Shown here one piece after another: positions 17,788 through 27,290 of a stretch of DNA of 64,000 bases (within the stretch, counting starts at the first letter, position 1; every line of letters begins with the position of its first letter). The DNA comes from Stutzerimonas stutzeri (lineage in GTDB: Bacteria > Pseudomonadota > Gammaproteobacteria > Pseudomonadales > Pseudomonadaceae), in assembly GCF_019090095.1 (NCBI RefSeq), contig NZ_JAGQFP010000001.1, positions 1,364,001 to 1,428,000 on the forward strand, in the 5' to 3' direction. The notes beneath the pieces are model-generated. The model had not been told where the DNA came from. It saw only the letters and a list, made by a program, of their open reading frames with translations, and did not search any database. The position numbers and the translations under genes are program-made.

Positions 17788-20079
17788 TCACTGCAATGTG
17801 AAGCGAGCGCGTTCCACCTCCTCCGAATCCAGCCCGACCTGCACCTCGAATTCGCCCGGTTCGGCCACCCGTTGCAACTGTGCGTTGACGAACGCGAGGT
17901 CATCCTCCTTGAGCGTGAAACGGATCTCGCGCGCCTCGCCCGCTTTCAGGGCGACCTTGCGAAACGCCTTGAGTTCCTTGACCGGGCGGATAACCGAGGC
18001 CACCTCGTCACGCAGGTAGAGCTGCACGGCGGTGGCACCGTCGCGCGGGCCGGCGTTCTTCAGCGTGACGCTGACGCCCAGCTCAGCGTTGCGGGCCATG
18101 GTCGGGCTCGACACCCGCAGCCCGGACAACTCGAACTGGCTATAGCTCAAGCCATAGCCGAAGGGGTACAGCGGCCCGGTTTGTTCCTCGAAATACTGCG
18201 AGGTGTAGTTGCCCGGCTTGCCCTCGACATAGGGCCGCCCGACGCGCAGGTGGTTGTAATAGGTGGGTATCTGCCCCACCGAGCGCGGGAAGGATATCGG
18301 CAGTTTGCCGGAGGGGTTGTAGTCGCCGAACAGCACATCGGCAATGGCATGGCCGCCTTCGGTGCCGCTGAACCAGGTTTCCAGGATCGCATCGGCGTTG
18401 GCCTTGGCCCAGTTCAGGTCCAGCGGGCGGCCGTTCATCAGCACCACCACCAGCGGTTTGCCGGTCTTCTTCAGCGCCCTCAGCAGCGCCTGCTGGCTTT
18501 CGGGAATCTGCAGGCTGGTGCGGCTGGAGGCCTCGTGCGACATGCCGCGCGACTCGCCCACCGCGGCGACGATGACATCGGCCTGCTCCGCCACCTTCAC
18601 GGCTTCGGCAATCATCTCCTCTGGCGAACGCGGGTCCTGCACCACTTCCGGGTTATCCCAGTTGAGGAAGTTCAGGTAATCGACCATGTGTTTGTCATCG
18701 GTGATATTGGCGCCCCGGGCATAGCGCAGCTCCGCGTTCGAGCCCAGCGCATCGCGCATGCCCTGACGCAGCGTCACGGACTGCTTGGCCACGCCGGCAG
18801 CGGACCAGCTACCCATCATGTCGATCGGCGAATCGGCCAGCGGACCGACCAGCGCAATGGTGCCGCGCTTGGCCAGAGGCAAGGTGCGGTCGCGGTTTTC
18901 CAGCAGCACCAGCGACTGGCGCGCCACTTCCCGGGCAGCGGTGCGGTGCAGGCGGCTCTCGGCATTGACGTCGGCGGGGTCGTCCTTCGCCGAACCGATG
19001 CGGCGGAACGGGTCATGGAACAGCCCCATGTCGTATTTCACGCCGAGGACCTCGCGCACGGCGGCGTCGATCTCCCCTTCATCCACCTCGCCCGATTTCA
19101 CCAGGCCCGGCAGCTCCTGCAGGTACAGCGAGTCGGCCATGCTCATGTCGATGCCGGCCTTGATCGCCAACCGCGCCGCCTCGCGCCCATCCTTGGCTAC
19201 GCCGTGGCGAATCAGCTCGCTGATCGCGCCGTGGTCGCTGAGCGCAACGCCTTTGAAATTCCAGTCACGGCGCAGCAGATCCTGCAGCAGCCAGGTATTG
19301 GCGCTGGCCGGCACGCCGTTGATCGAGTTCAGCGCCACCATCACGCCACCGGCGCCCGCCTCGATGGCGGCGTGATAAGGCGGCAGGTAATCCTGGTACA
19401 TGCGCATCGGGCTCATGTCCACCACGTTGTAGTCGCGCCCGCCCTCCACGGCGCCATACAGGGCGAAGTGCTTGACGCTGGCGGTCACGCTGTCGGCCGC
19501 GGACGGCGACTTGCCCTGGTAGGCATGGACCATGGTGCGGGCGATCTGCGAGACCAGGTAAGGGTCCTCACCGAAGCCTTCGGACGTGCGCCCCCAGCGG
19601 GGATCACGGGAGATGTCGACCATCGGCGCGAAGGTCATGTCCAGCCCGTCGGCGCTGGCCTCGATGCCTTGTACGCGACCGCTGGTGGCGATGGTCTCCA
19701 GGTTCCATGTCGACGCCAGGCCCAGGCCGATGGGGAAAATCGTCCGGTGCCCATGCACCACGTCGTAGGCGAAGAAGATCGGAATCTGCAGTCGGCTGCG
19801 CAGCGCCGCTTCCTGCATTGGCCGGTTGTCCTGTCGGGTGACGGTATTGAAGGTGCCGCCGATGCGACCGGCAGCCAACTCGTCGAGGATGCGCTCGCGC
19901 GGCATGTCGCCGCCGATGCTGATCAGGCGCAACTGGCCGATCTTCTCGTCCAGGGTCATTTTGTCGATGAGGTTGGCGATAAACGCCGGTTTGTCGTCCA
20001 GCAAAGGGGATGTCGGCTCGGCGGCAACCGATTGCAGGGACAGGCCGGCCATCAGGCCAAGCAGATACAGCGGTTTCAT
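17788..20079 (-). CDS. bglX: Periplasmic beta-glucosidase BglX (GH3)
   Basis: Exported GH3 glycosidase of 763 residues with signal peptide MKPLYLLGLMAGLSLQSVAA. It shows the GH3 TIM barrel (KMTLDEKIGQL, FAYDVVHGHRTIFPIGLGLA, APMVDISRDPRWGRTSEGFG), the nucleophile region GVALSDHGAISEL where D is the catalytic residue, the second alpha/beta domain, and the C-terminal fibronectin-III-like domain (LYLRDEVASVIRPVKELKAF). It hydrolyses terminal beta-glucosyl residues. It ends shortly downstream of the opgG promoter region on the same strand, so a role in turnover of periplasmic glucans is a reasonable but untested inference. Confidence 0.94.
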   Translation of the reverse strand: MKPLYLLGLMAGLSLQSVAAEPTSPLLDDKPAFIANLIDKMTLDEKIGQLRLISIGGDMPRERILDELAAGRIGGTFNTVTRQDNRPMQEAALRSRLQIPIFFAYDVVHGHRTIFPIGLGLASTWNLETIATSGRVQGIEASADGLDMTFAPMVDISRDPRWGRTSEGFGEDPYLVSQIARTMVHAYQGKSPSAADSVTASVKHFALYGAVEGGRDYNVVDMSPMRMYQDYLPPYHAAIEAGAGGVMVALNSINGVPASANTWLLQDLLRRDWNFKGVALSDHGAISELIRHGVAKDGREAARLAIKAGIDMSMADSLYLQELPGLVKSGEVDEGEIDAAVREVLGVKYDMGLFHDPFRRIGSAKDDPADVNAESRLHRTAAREVARQSLVLLENRDRTLPLAKRGTIALVGPLADSPIDMMGSWSAAGVAKQSVTLRQGMRDALGSNAELRYARGANITDDKHMVDYLNFLNWDNPEVVQDPRSPEEMIAEAVKVAEQADVIVAAVGESRGMSHEASSRTSLQIPESQQALLRALKKTGKPLVVVLMNGRPLDLNWAKANADAILETWFSGTEGGHAIADVLFGDYNPSGKLPISFPRSVGQIPTYYNHLRVGRPYVEGKPGNYTSQYFEEQTGPLYPFGYGLSYSQFELSGLRVSSPTMARNAELGVSVTLKNAGPRDGATAVQLYLRDEVASVIRPVKELKAFRKVALKAGEAREIRFTLKEDDLAFVNAQLQRVAEPGEFEVQVGLDSEEVERARFTLQ

Positions 20080-20250
20080 CGTTTGGATATTCCTTGGCCT
20101 GAGGCTGGGCGAACCACCGATGCCGGTATAGCCGGCTTCGCAGCTGCTGAGTATGGATATTCCGCGCGCCGGCAACCAGTCATATGCGAGCGCTCCGCGC
20201 GGCTGTCGGTGCATGCGGGGGCACCGCCGCCGCGCGGGACCCGCGGCGGC

Positions 20251-20790
20251 CTATTTCAGCGCGGCGAAACGCTTCACGGAGGCGAGCCAGGCGTCATCCA
20301 GCGCGGTCTGATCCGGGTCCAGCCCGTGTGCATCCATCAGCTCGCGGTGCCGGTCGATGTCACCTCTCGCTTCGCCAAGCGATGCGCTGTTGCCATCGAG
20401 CTGATGCATCTGCGTCAGACCGAGGTGGTAGAAGCGCAGCAGCCTGATTGCATCGAGATCGCCCGCCGCCACCCCTGCCGTCACGTGGTGCATGAGGTTG
20501 GTCACGCTCATCAGGCTGCGTTTGAGGCGCCAACCGTAGGCGGCGCAGGCCATCCAGGGCTGTTTCCAGTAGACGAAGCGCACCAGCGCGGCGGTCAGCA
20601 GCAACCCGAGCACGACACCGGCAATGTTCCAGCGCAGGTTATCCGCGCCCGGTTCGCCGAACAGCGCGACCGCCAGCGTGGCCAACCCCATTGCCAGCAC
20701 GGCGAACGTCGCCACCACCACCAGCGTGCTGCGCCGCGTCTGGCGTCGATAATCCTCAGGGTCGAGGGGCTTGATTTCGAATACCACCAT
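20251..20790 (-). CDS. DUF3087 family membrane protein
   Basis: Protein of 179 residues with two N-terminal membrane segments (TLVVVATFAVLAMGLATLAV and WNIAGVVLGLLLTAALVRFVY) and a helical cytoplasmic C-terminal part. The opening FEIKPLDPEDYRRQTRRST is characteristic of DUF3087. Start ATG at 20788-20790, with AGGACCTCGAAC upstream. Function unknown. Same strand as bglX but separated from it by 171 bases without a gene. Confidence 0.75.
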   Translation of the reverse strand: MVVFEIKPLDPEDYRRQTRRSTLVVVATFAVLAMGLATLAVALFGEPGADNLRWNIAGVVLGLLLTAALVRFVYWKQPWMACAAYGWRLKRSLMSVTNLMHHVTAGVAAGDLDAIRLLRFYHLGLTQMHQLDGNSASLGEARGDIDRHRELMDAHGLDPDQTALDDAWLASVKRFAALK

Positions 20791-21014
20791 GTTCGAGGTC
20801 CTTGGATAGCGGGTTGGGCTGGCAAGCGCCGGGCGCGCATTATCGCCCAGTCCAGCGTCGCGCAGCTGACGCCGGACAGCAACTGCCTCGGTCGCCGGCA
20901 TTTGTGTGGACGGGTTGTCGAAGGCGTGACGCCGCGATCGACGCAGACTTTCAAGCGCCCACCGCAGCCACTATGATCCGCGAATCGCCGCTGCCCAGAT
21001 AAAGGACCCAGACC

Positions 21015-21569
21015 ATGAGCCGCTACGAGATCTCTTTTTCCGGTGAGCTCGCCCCGGGCGCCACGCTCGAGCAGGTCGAGGCCAACCTGGCTCGTCTGTT
21101 CCAGGCCGATGCCCAGCGAATCGCGGTGCTTTTCTCCGGCCGGCGCATCGTGATCAAGCAGGACCTCGATCATGCCAGCGTCGAGAAGTACCGCCAGGCC
21201 ATGGCGCGCGCCGGTGCCGTCGCCGAGGTCAGGCCGATGCCGGTGGAAGTCGAGGAAATCGAACTCGCCCCGCCGCCTGCCCAGGAGCCAGCCGCAGAAT
21301 CGGCAGCCTCGCCAGCCGGTGCGCCGCTCAAGCCACTGCGCGTCGCCCCGCGCGATGAATACATGGCCGCCTTTGTCGATGTCGAGGCACCGGATTTCGG
21401 TATCGCCCCGGTGGGCGCGGATTTGCAGGATGCCCACCCCGAACCCGAAGCACTGCCTGTGGACCTGTCCCAGTTCAGCCTGGCCCCGGTAGGCAGCGAC
21501 ATGAGCGAGCGGCGCCGCGCCAGCGACGTGCCCCCGCCGGATACCTCGCACCTGAAACTGGTGGATTGA
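21015..21569 (+). CDS. Conserved hypothetical protein with APVG(A/S)D repeats
   Basis: Protein of 184 residues not assigned to a known function. The N-terminal ~75 residues (YEISFSGELAPGATLEQVEA, LFSGRRIVIKQDLDHASVEK) look like a small alpha/beta domain with the pattern of a ribosomal-L7/L12-like or SPOR-like fold. A proline/glutamate-rich linker follows, then two copies of a short motif: DFGIAPVGADL and QFSLAPVGSDM. The same arrangement of an N-terminal domain and short APVG motifs occurs in hypothetical proteins of other pseudomonads. It has its own upstream region (AAAGGACCCAGACC before the ATG). Confidence 0.65.
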   Translation: MSRYEISFSGELAPGATLEQVEANLARLFQADAQRIAVLFSGRRIVIKQDLDHASVEKYRQAMARAGAVAEVRPMPVEVEEIELAPPPAQEPAAESAASPAGAPLKPLRVAPRDEYMAAFVDVEAPDFGIAPVGADLQDAHPEPEALPVDLSQFSLAPVGSDMSERRRASDVPPPDTSHLKLVD

Positions 21570-21692
21570 CCCGCATCCAGACGGCGGTGGGCTGAAGCGC
21601 AAGCCGCCTAGGCCCACCCTACCGCTCCACCAAGCGAACTCGCAGCGCCGCGCCGTGCTCCAACCCTACAAGCCCGCAAAGTGCCTGTATCC

Positions 21693-22739
21693 ATGGACCT
21701 CGTCGTTGCCCGCCCCGAAGGCCTCTACTGCCCGCCCGGTGATTTCTATATCGATCCCTGGCGGCCGGTCGACCGCGCCGTCATCACCCACGCTCACGGC
21801 GACCATGCGCGCTGGGGCATGGGCCACTATCTGGCCTCGCGCGACAGCGAAGGCATCCTGCGCTCGCGCATCGCAGCCGACATGCCCTTGCAGACGCTGG
21901 CCTATGGCGAATCCATCGAGCATCACGGCGTCAGGCTCAGCTTCCACCCGGCCGGTCATGTGCTCGGCTCGGCCCAGGTGCGATTGGAATACAAGGGCGA
22001 AGTCTGGGTTGCATCGGGCGACTACAAGGTCGAGCCAGACGGCACTTGCGCGCCGTTCGAGCCGGTGCGCTGCCACACCTTCATCACTGAATCGACGTTC
22101 GGCCTGCCGATCTACAAGTGGCCGTCGCAGGCCGAGGTGTTCCGCGAGATCAACGACTGGTGGCGCGCCAACGCCGCAGCCGGTCGCGCCAGCGTCTTGT
22201 TCTGCTATGCCTTCGGCAAGGCGCAGCGCATCCTCCACGGGCTCGATGAGAGCATCGGCACCATCGTCGTCCACGGGGCGGTGGAGCCGCTGAACAAGGT
22301 CTACCGCGAGGGCGGCATCTACCTGCCGCCGACCGTCTACGCCGGTGACCTGAAAAAAGGCGATCCGCGTTTGAAGCAAGCGATCATCCTCGCGCCGCCC
22401 TCGGCTGGCGGCAGCACCTGGATGCGCCGCTTCGGCGACTATGCCGACGCCTTCGCCAGCGGCTGGATGATGCTGCGCGGCACACGACGCAGGCGCGGCG
22501 TTGATCGCGGCTTCGTGCTCTCGGATCACGCCGACTGGCCCGGCCTGCTCTGGGCCATCGAACAGACCGGCGCCGAGCGGGTGATGGTCACCCACGGTTC
22601 GGTGCCGGTACTGGTGCGCTACCTGCGCGAAATGCGCGGCCTCGATGCCCAGGCCTTCGAGACCGAATACGGTGAGGAGGACGATGCCCTGCCAGCGGAG
22701 AATGCCAGCGAAGGCGCTTTAACGGGTGAAGCTCGCTAG
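21693..22739 (+). CDS. Ligase-associated DNA exonuclease (metallo-beta-lactamase fold)
   Basis: Protein of 348 residues with metallo-beta-lactamase/beta-CASP architecture: metal motif ITHAHGDHARWG (H33-H38), HPAGHVLGSAQVRL, ASGDYKVEPDGTC, LCYAFGKAQRILHGL-like FCYAFGKAQRILHG, and SDHADWPGLL near the C-terminus. This is the Exo member of the Lhr-Core / Lig / MPE / Exo cluster described in Pseudomonas putida. The ATG at 21693 is preferred over a GTG four codons upstream by comparison with family N-termini; neither has a strong ribosome site. Unlike in other species, it is about 2.8 kb from the ligase gene. Its TAG stop coincides with the edge of a 155-bp inverted-repeat element. Confidence 0.88.
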   Translation: MDLVVARPEGLYCPPGDFYIDPWRPVDRAVITHAHGDHARWGMGHYLASRDSEGILRSRIAADMPLQTLAYGESIEHHGVRLSFHPAGHVLGSAQVRLEYKGEVWVASGDYKVEPDGTCAPFEPVRCHTFITESTFGLPIYKWPSQAEVFREINDWWRANAAAGRASVLFCYAFGKAQRILHGLDESIGTIVVHGAVEPLNKVYREGGIYLPPTVYAGDLKKGDPRLKQAIILAPPSAGGSTWMRRFGDYADAFASGWMMLRGTRRRRGVDRGFVLSDHADWPGLLWAIEQTGAERVMVTHGSVPVLVRYLREMRGLDAQAFETEYGEEDDALPAENASEGALTGEAR

Positions 22740-22894
22740 GCTTTGTACGAAAAGTGCCTGCGCTCGGTGATGCTGCGTTGAAATCGCTCTGGTACGCCAG
22801 CCCGGTCAGAATGCTCATTTACACTGCGCAAACTGCGCGTCTTCGAGCGTTTTCGCCTTGCCTGACCTTCGCTCGACAACTTTTCGTACAGAGC
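22740..22894 (-). mobile_element. 155-bp MITE-like hairpin element (copy C of a three-copy family)
   Basis: Terminal inverted repeats GCTTTGTACGAAAAGT (left) and GCTCTGTACGAAAAGT (right, reverse complement) differ at one position. CTAG flanks both ends directly, as a 4-bp target duplication of the YTAR kind used by IS5-type elements would do. The interior, read on the minus strand, shares ordered blocks with the two elements at 37172 and 37306: GAGCGAAGGTCAGGCAAGGC, AAATGAGCATT, TTTCAACGC and CCGAGCGCAG. No transposase is encoded. Confidence 0.7.
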
Positions 22895-22943
22895 CTAGGC
22901 CCCTGGGCCACAATGGCCGCTCGCGCCAAGAGATGCCCGTCCC

Positions 22944-23732
22944 ATGCTCCACGATCCGTTCGACGATCCTTTTACCGGCCCGGTTTGCGCCATTGCCCAG
23001 GACTACGTCCATGGCGAGCGCGTGCCGGCACACCGGCACTCTCGTGCCCAGCTGATTCATGCATTGAGCGGCGTGGTCACGGTGAACACCGCACTGGGCA
23101 GCTGGGTGGTGCCCCCAGGCCGCGGTGTCTGGCTGCCAGCGCACGTGGAACACGACCTGAAGCTCGCGGGGCAGGTACGCATGCGAACCCTGTTCGTCGA
23201 CAGCCTGGCGCGAGCCGACCTGCCGGCCGCCTGCCGCGTGGTGGACATTACGCCGTTGCTGCGCCAGTTGATCATCGCCGCCATGCAGATCGCGCCCGAT
23301 TACCCACCGGGGGGTCGAGAGGAGCGGATCATGGAGCTGATTCTGGATGAGCTGCGCGTACTGCCCATCCTCGCGCTCCACGTTCCGTTGCCCATCGATC
23401 CGGTTCTGGCCGGGCTGTGCCGGGCCATCCGCGGCCGGCCGGCAGATGACTGGAGCCTGCAGCGCAGCGCCGAGCAGCTGTCCATCAGCGGACGCACGCT
23501 GACACGGCAGTTCCAGCGCGAAACCGGGCTGAGCTTCAGCCAATGGTTGCAGCGAGCCCGGCTGCTTGCCGGCCTTGATGCGCTGGCGGCCGGGCATCCG
23601 ATCATCGAGGTGGCGCTGGATCTCGGCTATGACAGCCCCAGCGCGTTCAGCGCCATGTTTCGACGGACCCTGGGTGTGCCGCCAAGCCAGTATTTCGGCG
23701 CCACACCGGCGCACGGCACGGAGCCTGACTAG
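22944..23732 (+). CDS. AraC-family transcriptional regulator with cupin sensor domain
   Basis: Protein of 262 residues: N-terminal cupin-like domain ([38 protein letters not shown]) and a C-terminal AraC DNA-binding domain with two helix-turn-helix motifs ([20 protein letters not shown] and [19 protein letters not shown], then [13 protein letters not shown]). It belongs to the cupin_6/AraC group that often controls adjacent exporters, but no such target lies beside it; it converges with leuA and overlaps its end by four bases. Target and inducer unknown. Confidence 0.88.
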   Translation: MLHDPFDDPFTGPVCAIAQDYVHGERVPAHRHSRAQLIHALSGVVTVNTALGSWVVPPGRGVWLPAHVEHDLKLAGQVRMRTLFVDSLARADLPAACRVVDITPLLRQLIIAAMQIAPDYPPGGREERIMELILDELRVLPILALHVPLPIDPVLAGLCRAIRGRPADDWSLQRSAEQLSISGRTLTRQFQRETGLSFSQWLQRARLLAGLDALAAGHPIIEVALDLGYDSPSAFSAMFRRTLGVPPSQYFGATPAHGTEPD

Positions 23733-25402
23733 GCCAGCAACCGCGCGGTGGCGCTGATCAGCGCTCGTATCGCGCATGCCGTGGCATCGCTATCGATGCC
23801 CACGCCGAACAAGTGCCGTTTCCCGGAACCCCGGCACTCGACATAGCTCACCGCACGGCTGGCCGTGTCGCGGCCGAGGCTGTGCTCCTGATAGTCGAGG
23901 ATCTCCAGATGCAGGTCGAAGGCGCCTCGCAGCGCATCGACCGCAGCGGACAGCGCACCGTTGCCCTGACCATGCAGTGAAATGACCTCGTCGCGGTGGC
24001 GCACCTGCCCGGAAAACACGTGCAACCGATCGGCATCGCCAGATCCGCTGATTCGATAATCGAGCAGGTTCAGCTCAGCCTGCCCGTGCAAGCCATAGGT
24101 CTGCCGGAAGAGCTGCCAAAGTTGCGCCGAGGATTGTTCCCGTCCCGTTTCGTCAGCCTGCAGCTGGACGATACGACTGAACTCCATCTGCAACCGACGC
24201 GGCAGCCGCAGGCCGTGATCTTGCTCCAGCAACCAGGCGACCCCGCCCTTGCCAGACTGACTGTTGACCCGTATCACCGCCTCATAGCTGCAACCGACGT
24301 CGGCAGGGTCCAGCGGCAGATAGGGCACGCACCAGCGCCCGTCGCGGCGCTCGGCCTGGGCCGCGAAGCCCTTCTTGATGGCGTCCTGGTGCGAGCCGGA
24401 AAAGGCCGTGAACACCAGCTCACCCGCGTAGGGATGGCGCGGATGCACCGGCAGCTGGTTGCAGGCCTCCACCTGGCGTACCACCTCCTTCATGTCGGAG
24501 AAGTCCAGCCCCGGATCGATACCCTGGGTGTAGAGATTCATCGCCAGCGTCACCAGATCAACGTTGCCGGTGCGTTCGCCATTGCCGAACAGGCAGCCTT
24601 CTACCCGCTGCGCCCCAGCCAGCTGGGCCTGTTCGGCACAGGCCACCCCGGTACCCCGGTCGTTGTGCGGATGCACGCTGATGGTCACCGCCTCGCGCGT
24701 GCCGAATCGCCGGCAGAACCACTCGATCTGATCGGCGTAGACGTTGGGCATCGACACCTCCACGGTTGCCGGGAGGTTGAGGATCAGCGGGCGACTCGGG
24801 TCAGGTTGCCAGACATCGGCCACCGCTTCGCAGATCTCCAGGGCAAACTCCAGCTCGGTGAAGCAGAAGGTTTCCGGCGAGTACTCGTAGGTCCAGCGCG
24901 TCTGCGGTTGCTCCTCGCAGAGTTGACGGATCAGCCGTGTGCCGCTGACCGCCAGCTCAATGGTCGCGGCCTTGTCCTGGCGGAAGACCACCTCGCGGAA
25001 CAGCGGCGCCGTGGCGTTGTAGAGGTGAACGATGGCTTGCGGCGCCCCGCGCAAGGCATCGAAGGTCCGCCCGATCAGGTCTTCCCGTGCCTGGGTGATG
25101 ACCTGAATGCAGACGTCGGCGGGAATCCGGCGCTGCTCGATCAGCTGGCGGACGAAGTCGAAGTCGGTTTGCGAGGCCGAGGGGAAGGCCACTTCGATTT
25201 CCTTGAAACCCAGCGCGACCAGCAGCTCGAAGAACTCCGCCTTGCGCGCGGGGCTCATCGGTTCGATCAGCGCCTGGTTGCCGTCACGCAGGTCAGTGGA
25301 GCACCAGCGTGGAGCGCGCGTCAGCGTGCGCGCCGGCCACTGGCGGTCAGGCAGCTCAACAGCGGGAAATGGACGGTATTTGCTTTGCGGATGTTTTAAC
25401 AT
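23729..25402 (-). CDS. leuA: 2-isopropylmalate synthase
   Basis: LeuA of 557 residues; condenses acetyl-CoA with 2-oxoisovalerate, committing carbon to leucine. Seen are the DRE-TIM metallolyase signature [12 protein letters not shown], the metal site [11 protein letters not shown], the loop [13 protein letters not shown], and a C-terminal allosteric domain ([34 protein letters not shown]) that mediates leucine inhibition. The start at 25402 ([13 protein letters not shown]) is the family N-terminus; a GGAGC site precedes it. It converges with the AraC gene and diverges from the DNA ligase gene, so it is a monocistronic insert in the repair gene set. Confidence 0.95.
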   Translation of the reverse strand: MLKHPQSKYRPFPAVELPDRQWPARTLTRAPRWCSTDLRDGNQALIEPMSPARKAEFFELLVALGFKEIEVAFPSASQTDFDFVRQLIEQRRIPADVCIQVITQAREDLIGRTFDALRGAPQAIVHLYNATAPLFREVVFRQDKAATIELAVSGTRLIRQLCEEQPQTRWTYEYSPETFCFTELEFALEICEAVADVWQPDPSRPLILNLPATVEVSMPNVYADQIEWFCRRFGTREAVTISVHPHNDRGTGVACAEQAQLAGAQRVEGCLFGNGERTGNVDLVTLAMNLYTQGIDPGLDFSDMKEVVRQVEACNQLPVHPRHPYAGELVFTAFSGSHQDAIKKGFAAQAERRDGRWCVPYLPLDPADVGCSYEAVIRVNSQSGKGGVAWLLEQDHGLRLPRRLQMEFSRIVQLQADETGREQSSAQLWQLFRQTYGLHGQAELNLLDYRISGSGDADRLHVFSGQVRHRDEVISLHGQGNGALSAAVDALRGAFDLHLEILDYQEHSLGRDTASRAVSYVECRGSGKRHLFGVGIDSDATACAIRALISATARLLA

Positions 25403-25552
25403 GACAGTGCTCCAGGTGGCTGTCGGCACAGCATCGCCGCGAGCAGCACCCCGCTGCGCAGGCGCAACGGACGGTCGTCGTCGCGAAACGGACACGAACC
25501 CCTCATGGTCCCGAGCGTCTGAATAGCAACGCTATGTCGCCAGAGACTCTCG

Positions 25553-27262
25553 ATGAAGGCTTTCGCCACCCTCTACAGCCGCCTCGACGCGACAACCTCA
25601 AGCAACGCCAAACTCGCGGCGATGCGCGACTACTTCCGCGACGCCGATCCGGCCGACGCAGCCTGGGCTGTGTATTTCCTGGCCGGAGGTCGACCGCGCC
25701 AGCTGGTGCCGACCCGCGTACTGCGGGAAACCGCCATGCAGGCCTCTGAACTGCCGGAATGGTTGTTCGAGGAAAGCTACCAGGCGGTCGGCGACATGGC
25801 CGAAACCATCTCGCTGCTGATGCCGGAAGCCGAGCACAGCTCCGACGACGGGCTGGCCGTGTGGATGCAGGACAAGTTGCTGCCGTTGCGCGGCTTGCCA
25901 CCGGAAGAGCTGGCCGAGCGATTGCCCGCGCTTTGGAAACAGCTGGACCGCCTGAGCCTGATGGTCTGCATCAAACTGATCACCGGCGCCTTTCGCGTCG
26001 GCGTGTCGAAGCTGCTGGTCACCCGCGCGCTGGCTTCGCTGGTCGACCTCGACCCCAAGCGCGTGGCGCAGCGGCTGGTGGGCTATACCGATCTGTCGCA
26101 CCGCCCCAGCGCCGAGGGCTACCGCGCGCTGATCGCCGACGAGTCCGAACACGAGCACGCCCAGCGCGGCGGCCAGCCCTACCCGTTCTTTCTCGCCCAT
26201 CCGTTGCAGACGCCTGTTGAAGAATTCGACACCCTGCTCGGCGCACCGGAAAACTGGTTCATCGAATGGAAGTGGGACGGCATCCGCGCCCAGTTGGTCA
26301 AGCGTGACGGGCAGATCTGGGTCTGGTCGCGCGGCGAAGAACTGGTCAGCGAGCGCTTTCCGGAACTCTGCGAGCTGGCCGGCTGCTTGCCGGACGGCAC
26401 CGTGATCGATGGCGAAATCCTGGTCTGGAAGCACGCGCCCGGCGAGTCGACGGAAGCGCTCTTCGAACAGCCGGAAGGCGAAGACGCCGAAGCTACCGAG
26501 CGCGTCGGCGTGCAGCCCTTCGCCTTGCTGCAGCAGCGTATCGGCCGCAAGAACCTGACCGCCAAGGTGCTGCAGGACGCCCCCGTCGCGGTGCTCGCTT
26601 ATGACCTGCTGGAATGGCAGGGCGACGACTGGCGGCAACGTGAACATCGCGAGCGCCGGCAACAGCTCGAAACGGTGGTCGGGCAATGCCCCAACCCGCG
26701 ACTGATGCTTTCACCGCTGGTCACCGGCAACGACTGGAACGATCTCGCGCAACAACGCGAGGCGTCACGCGCGCGTGGCGTCGAGGGCATGATGATCAAG
26801 GCCCGCGCTGCCCAGTACGGCGTCGGCCGGACCAAGGACGTAGGCGTCTGGTGGAAGTGGAAGATCGATCCGTATTCGGTCGATGCCGTGCTGATCTACG
26901 CGCAACGCGGCCACGGGCGTCGCGCCAGCCTCTATACCGACTACACCTTCGCCGTCTGGGACGGAGAACCGGGCGATCCGGAGCGCAAGCTGGTGCCCTT
27001 CGCCAAGGCCTATTCCGGCCTCACCGACGAGGAAATGCGCAAGGTCGACGCCATCGTGCGCAAGACCACCGTGGAAAAATTTGGCCCCGTGCGCAGCGTG
27101 ACCCCGACCCTGGTGTTCGAACTCGGTTTCGAAGGCATCGCCGCCAGCAGCCGCCACAAGAGCGGCATCGCCGTGCGCTTCCCGCGCATGCTGCGCTGGC
27201 GTCTGGACAAGCCGGTGGACGAAGCCGATACGTTGGAAACGCTGAAGGAATTGCTGGGATGA
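25553..27262 (+). CDS. ATP-dependent DNA ligase (repair-cluster type)
   Basis: Protein of 569 residues that joins nicked DNA with ATP. Order: N-terminal helical DNA-binding domain (1-220), nucleotidyltransferase core with motif I EWKWDGIRAQ (adenylated K240), motif III TVIDGEILVW, motif IV GVEGMMIKAR, motif V WWKWKIDP, and a C-terminal OB-fold with the FELGFEGIAASSRHKSGIAV block. It is the Lig component of the Lhr-Core/Lig/MPE/Exo set, not the essential NAD-dependent LigA. Divergent from leuA; the helicase gene follows on the same strand beyond an 842-bp repeat array. Confidence 0.93.
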   Translation: MKAFATLYSRLDATTSSNAKLAAMRDYFRDADPADAAWAVYFLAGGRPRQLVPTRVLRETAMQASELPEWLFEESYQAVGDMAETISLLMPEAEHSSDDGLAVWMQDKLLPLRGLPPEELAERLPALWKQLDRLSLMVCIKLITGAFRVGVSKLLVTRALASLVDLDPKRVAQRLVGYTDLSHRPSAEGYRALIADESEHEHAQRGGQPYPFFLAHPLQTPVEEFDTLLGAPENWFIEWKWDGIRAQLVKRDGQIWVWSRGEELVSERFPELCELAGCLPDGTVIDGEILVWKHAPGESTEALFEQPEGEDAEATERVGVQPFALLQQRIGRKNLTAKVLQDAPVAVLAYDLLEWQGDDWRQREHRERRQQLETVVGQCPNPRLMLSPLVTGNDWNDLAQQREASRARGVEGMMIKARAAQYGVGRTKDVGVWWKWKIDPYSVDAVLIYAQRGHGRRASLYTDYTFAVWDGEPGDPERKLVPFAKAYSGLTDEEMRKVDAIVRKTTVEKFGPVRSVTPTLVFELGFEGIAASSRHKSGIAVRFPRMLRWRLDKPVDEADTLETLKELLG

Positions 27263-27290
27263 GGTTGAGCCACCTGGCGACCACCGTGCC

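Noticed and set aside
17746-20976. Very long open frame on the + strand (over 1000 codons)
   Set aside because: It lies antisense to bglX and the DUF3087 gene, whose products match known families. In GC-rich DNA the antisense frame stays open by codon bias. Its protein has no recognisable domain.
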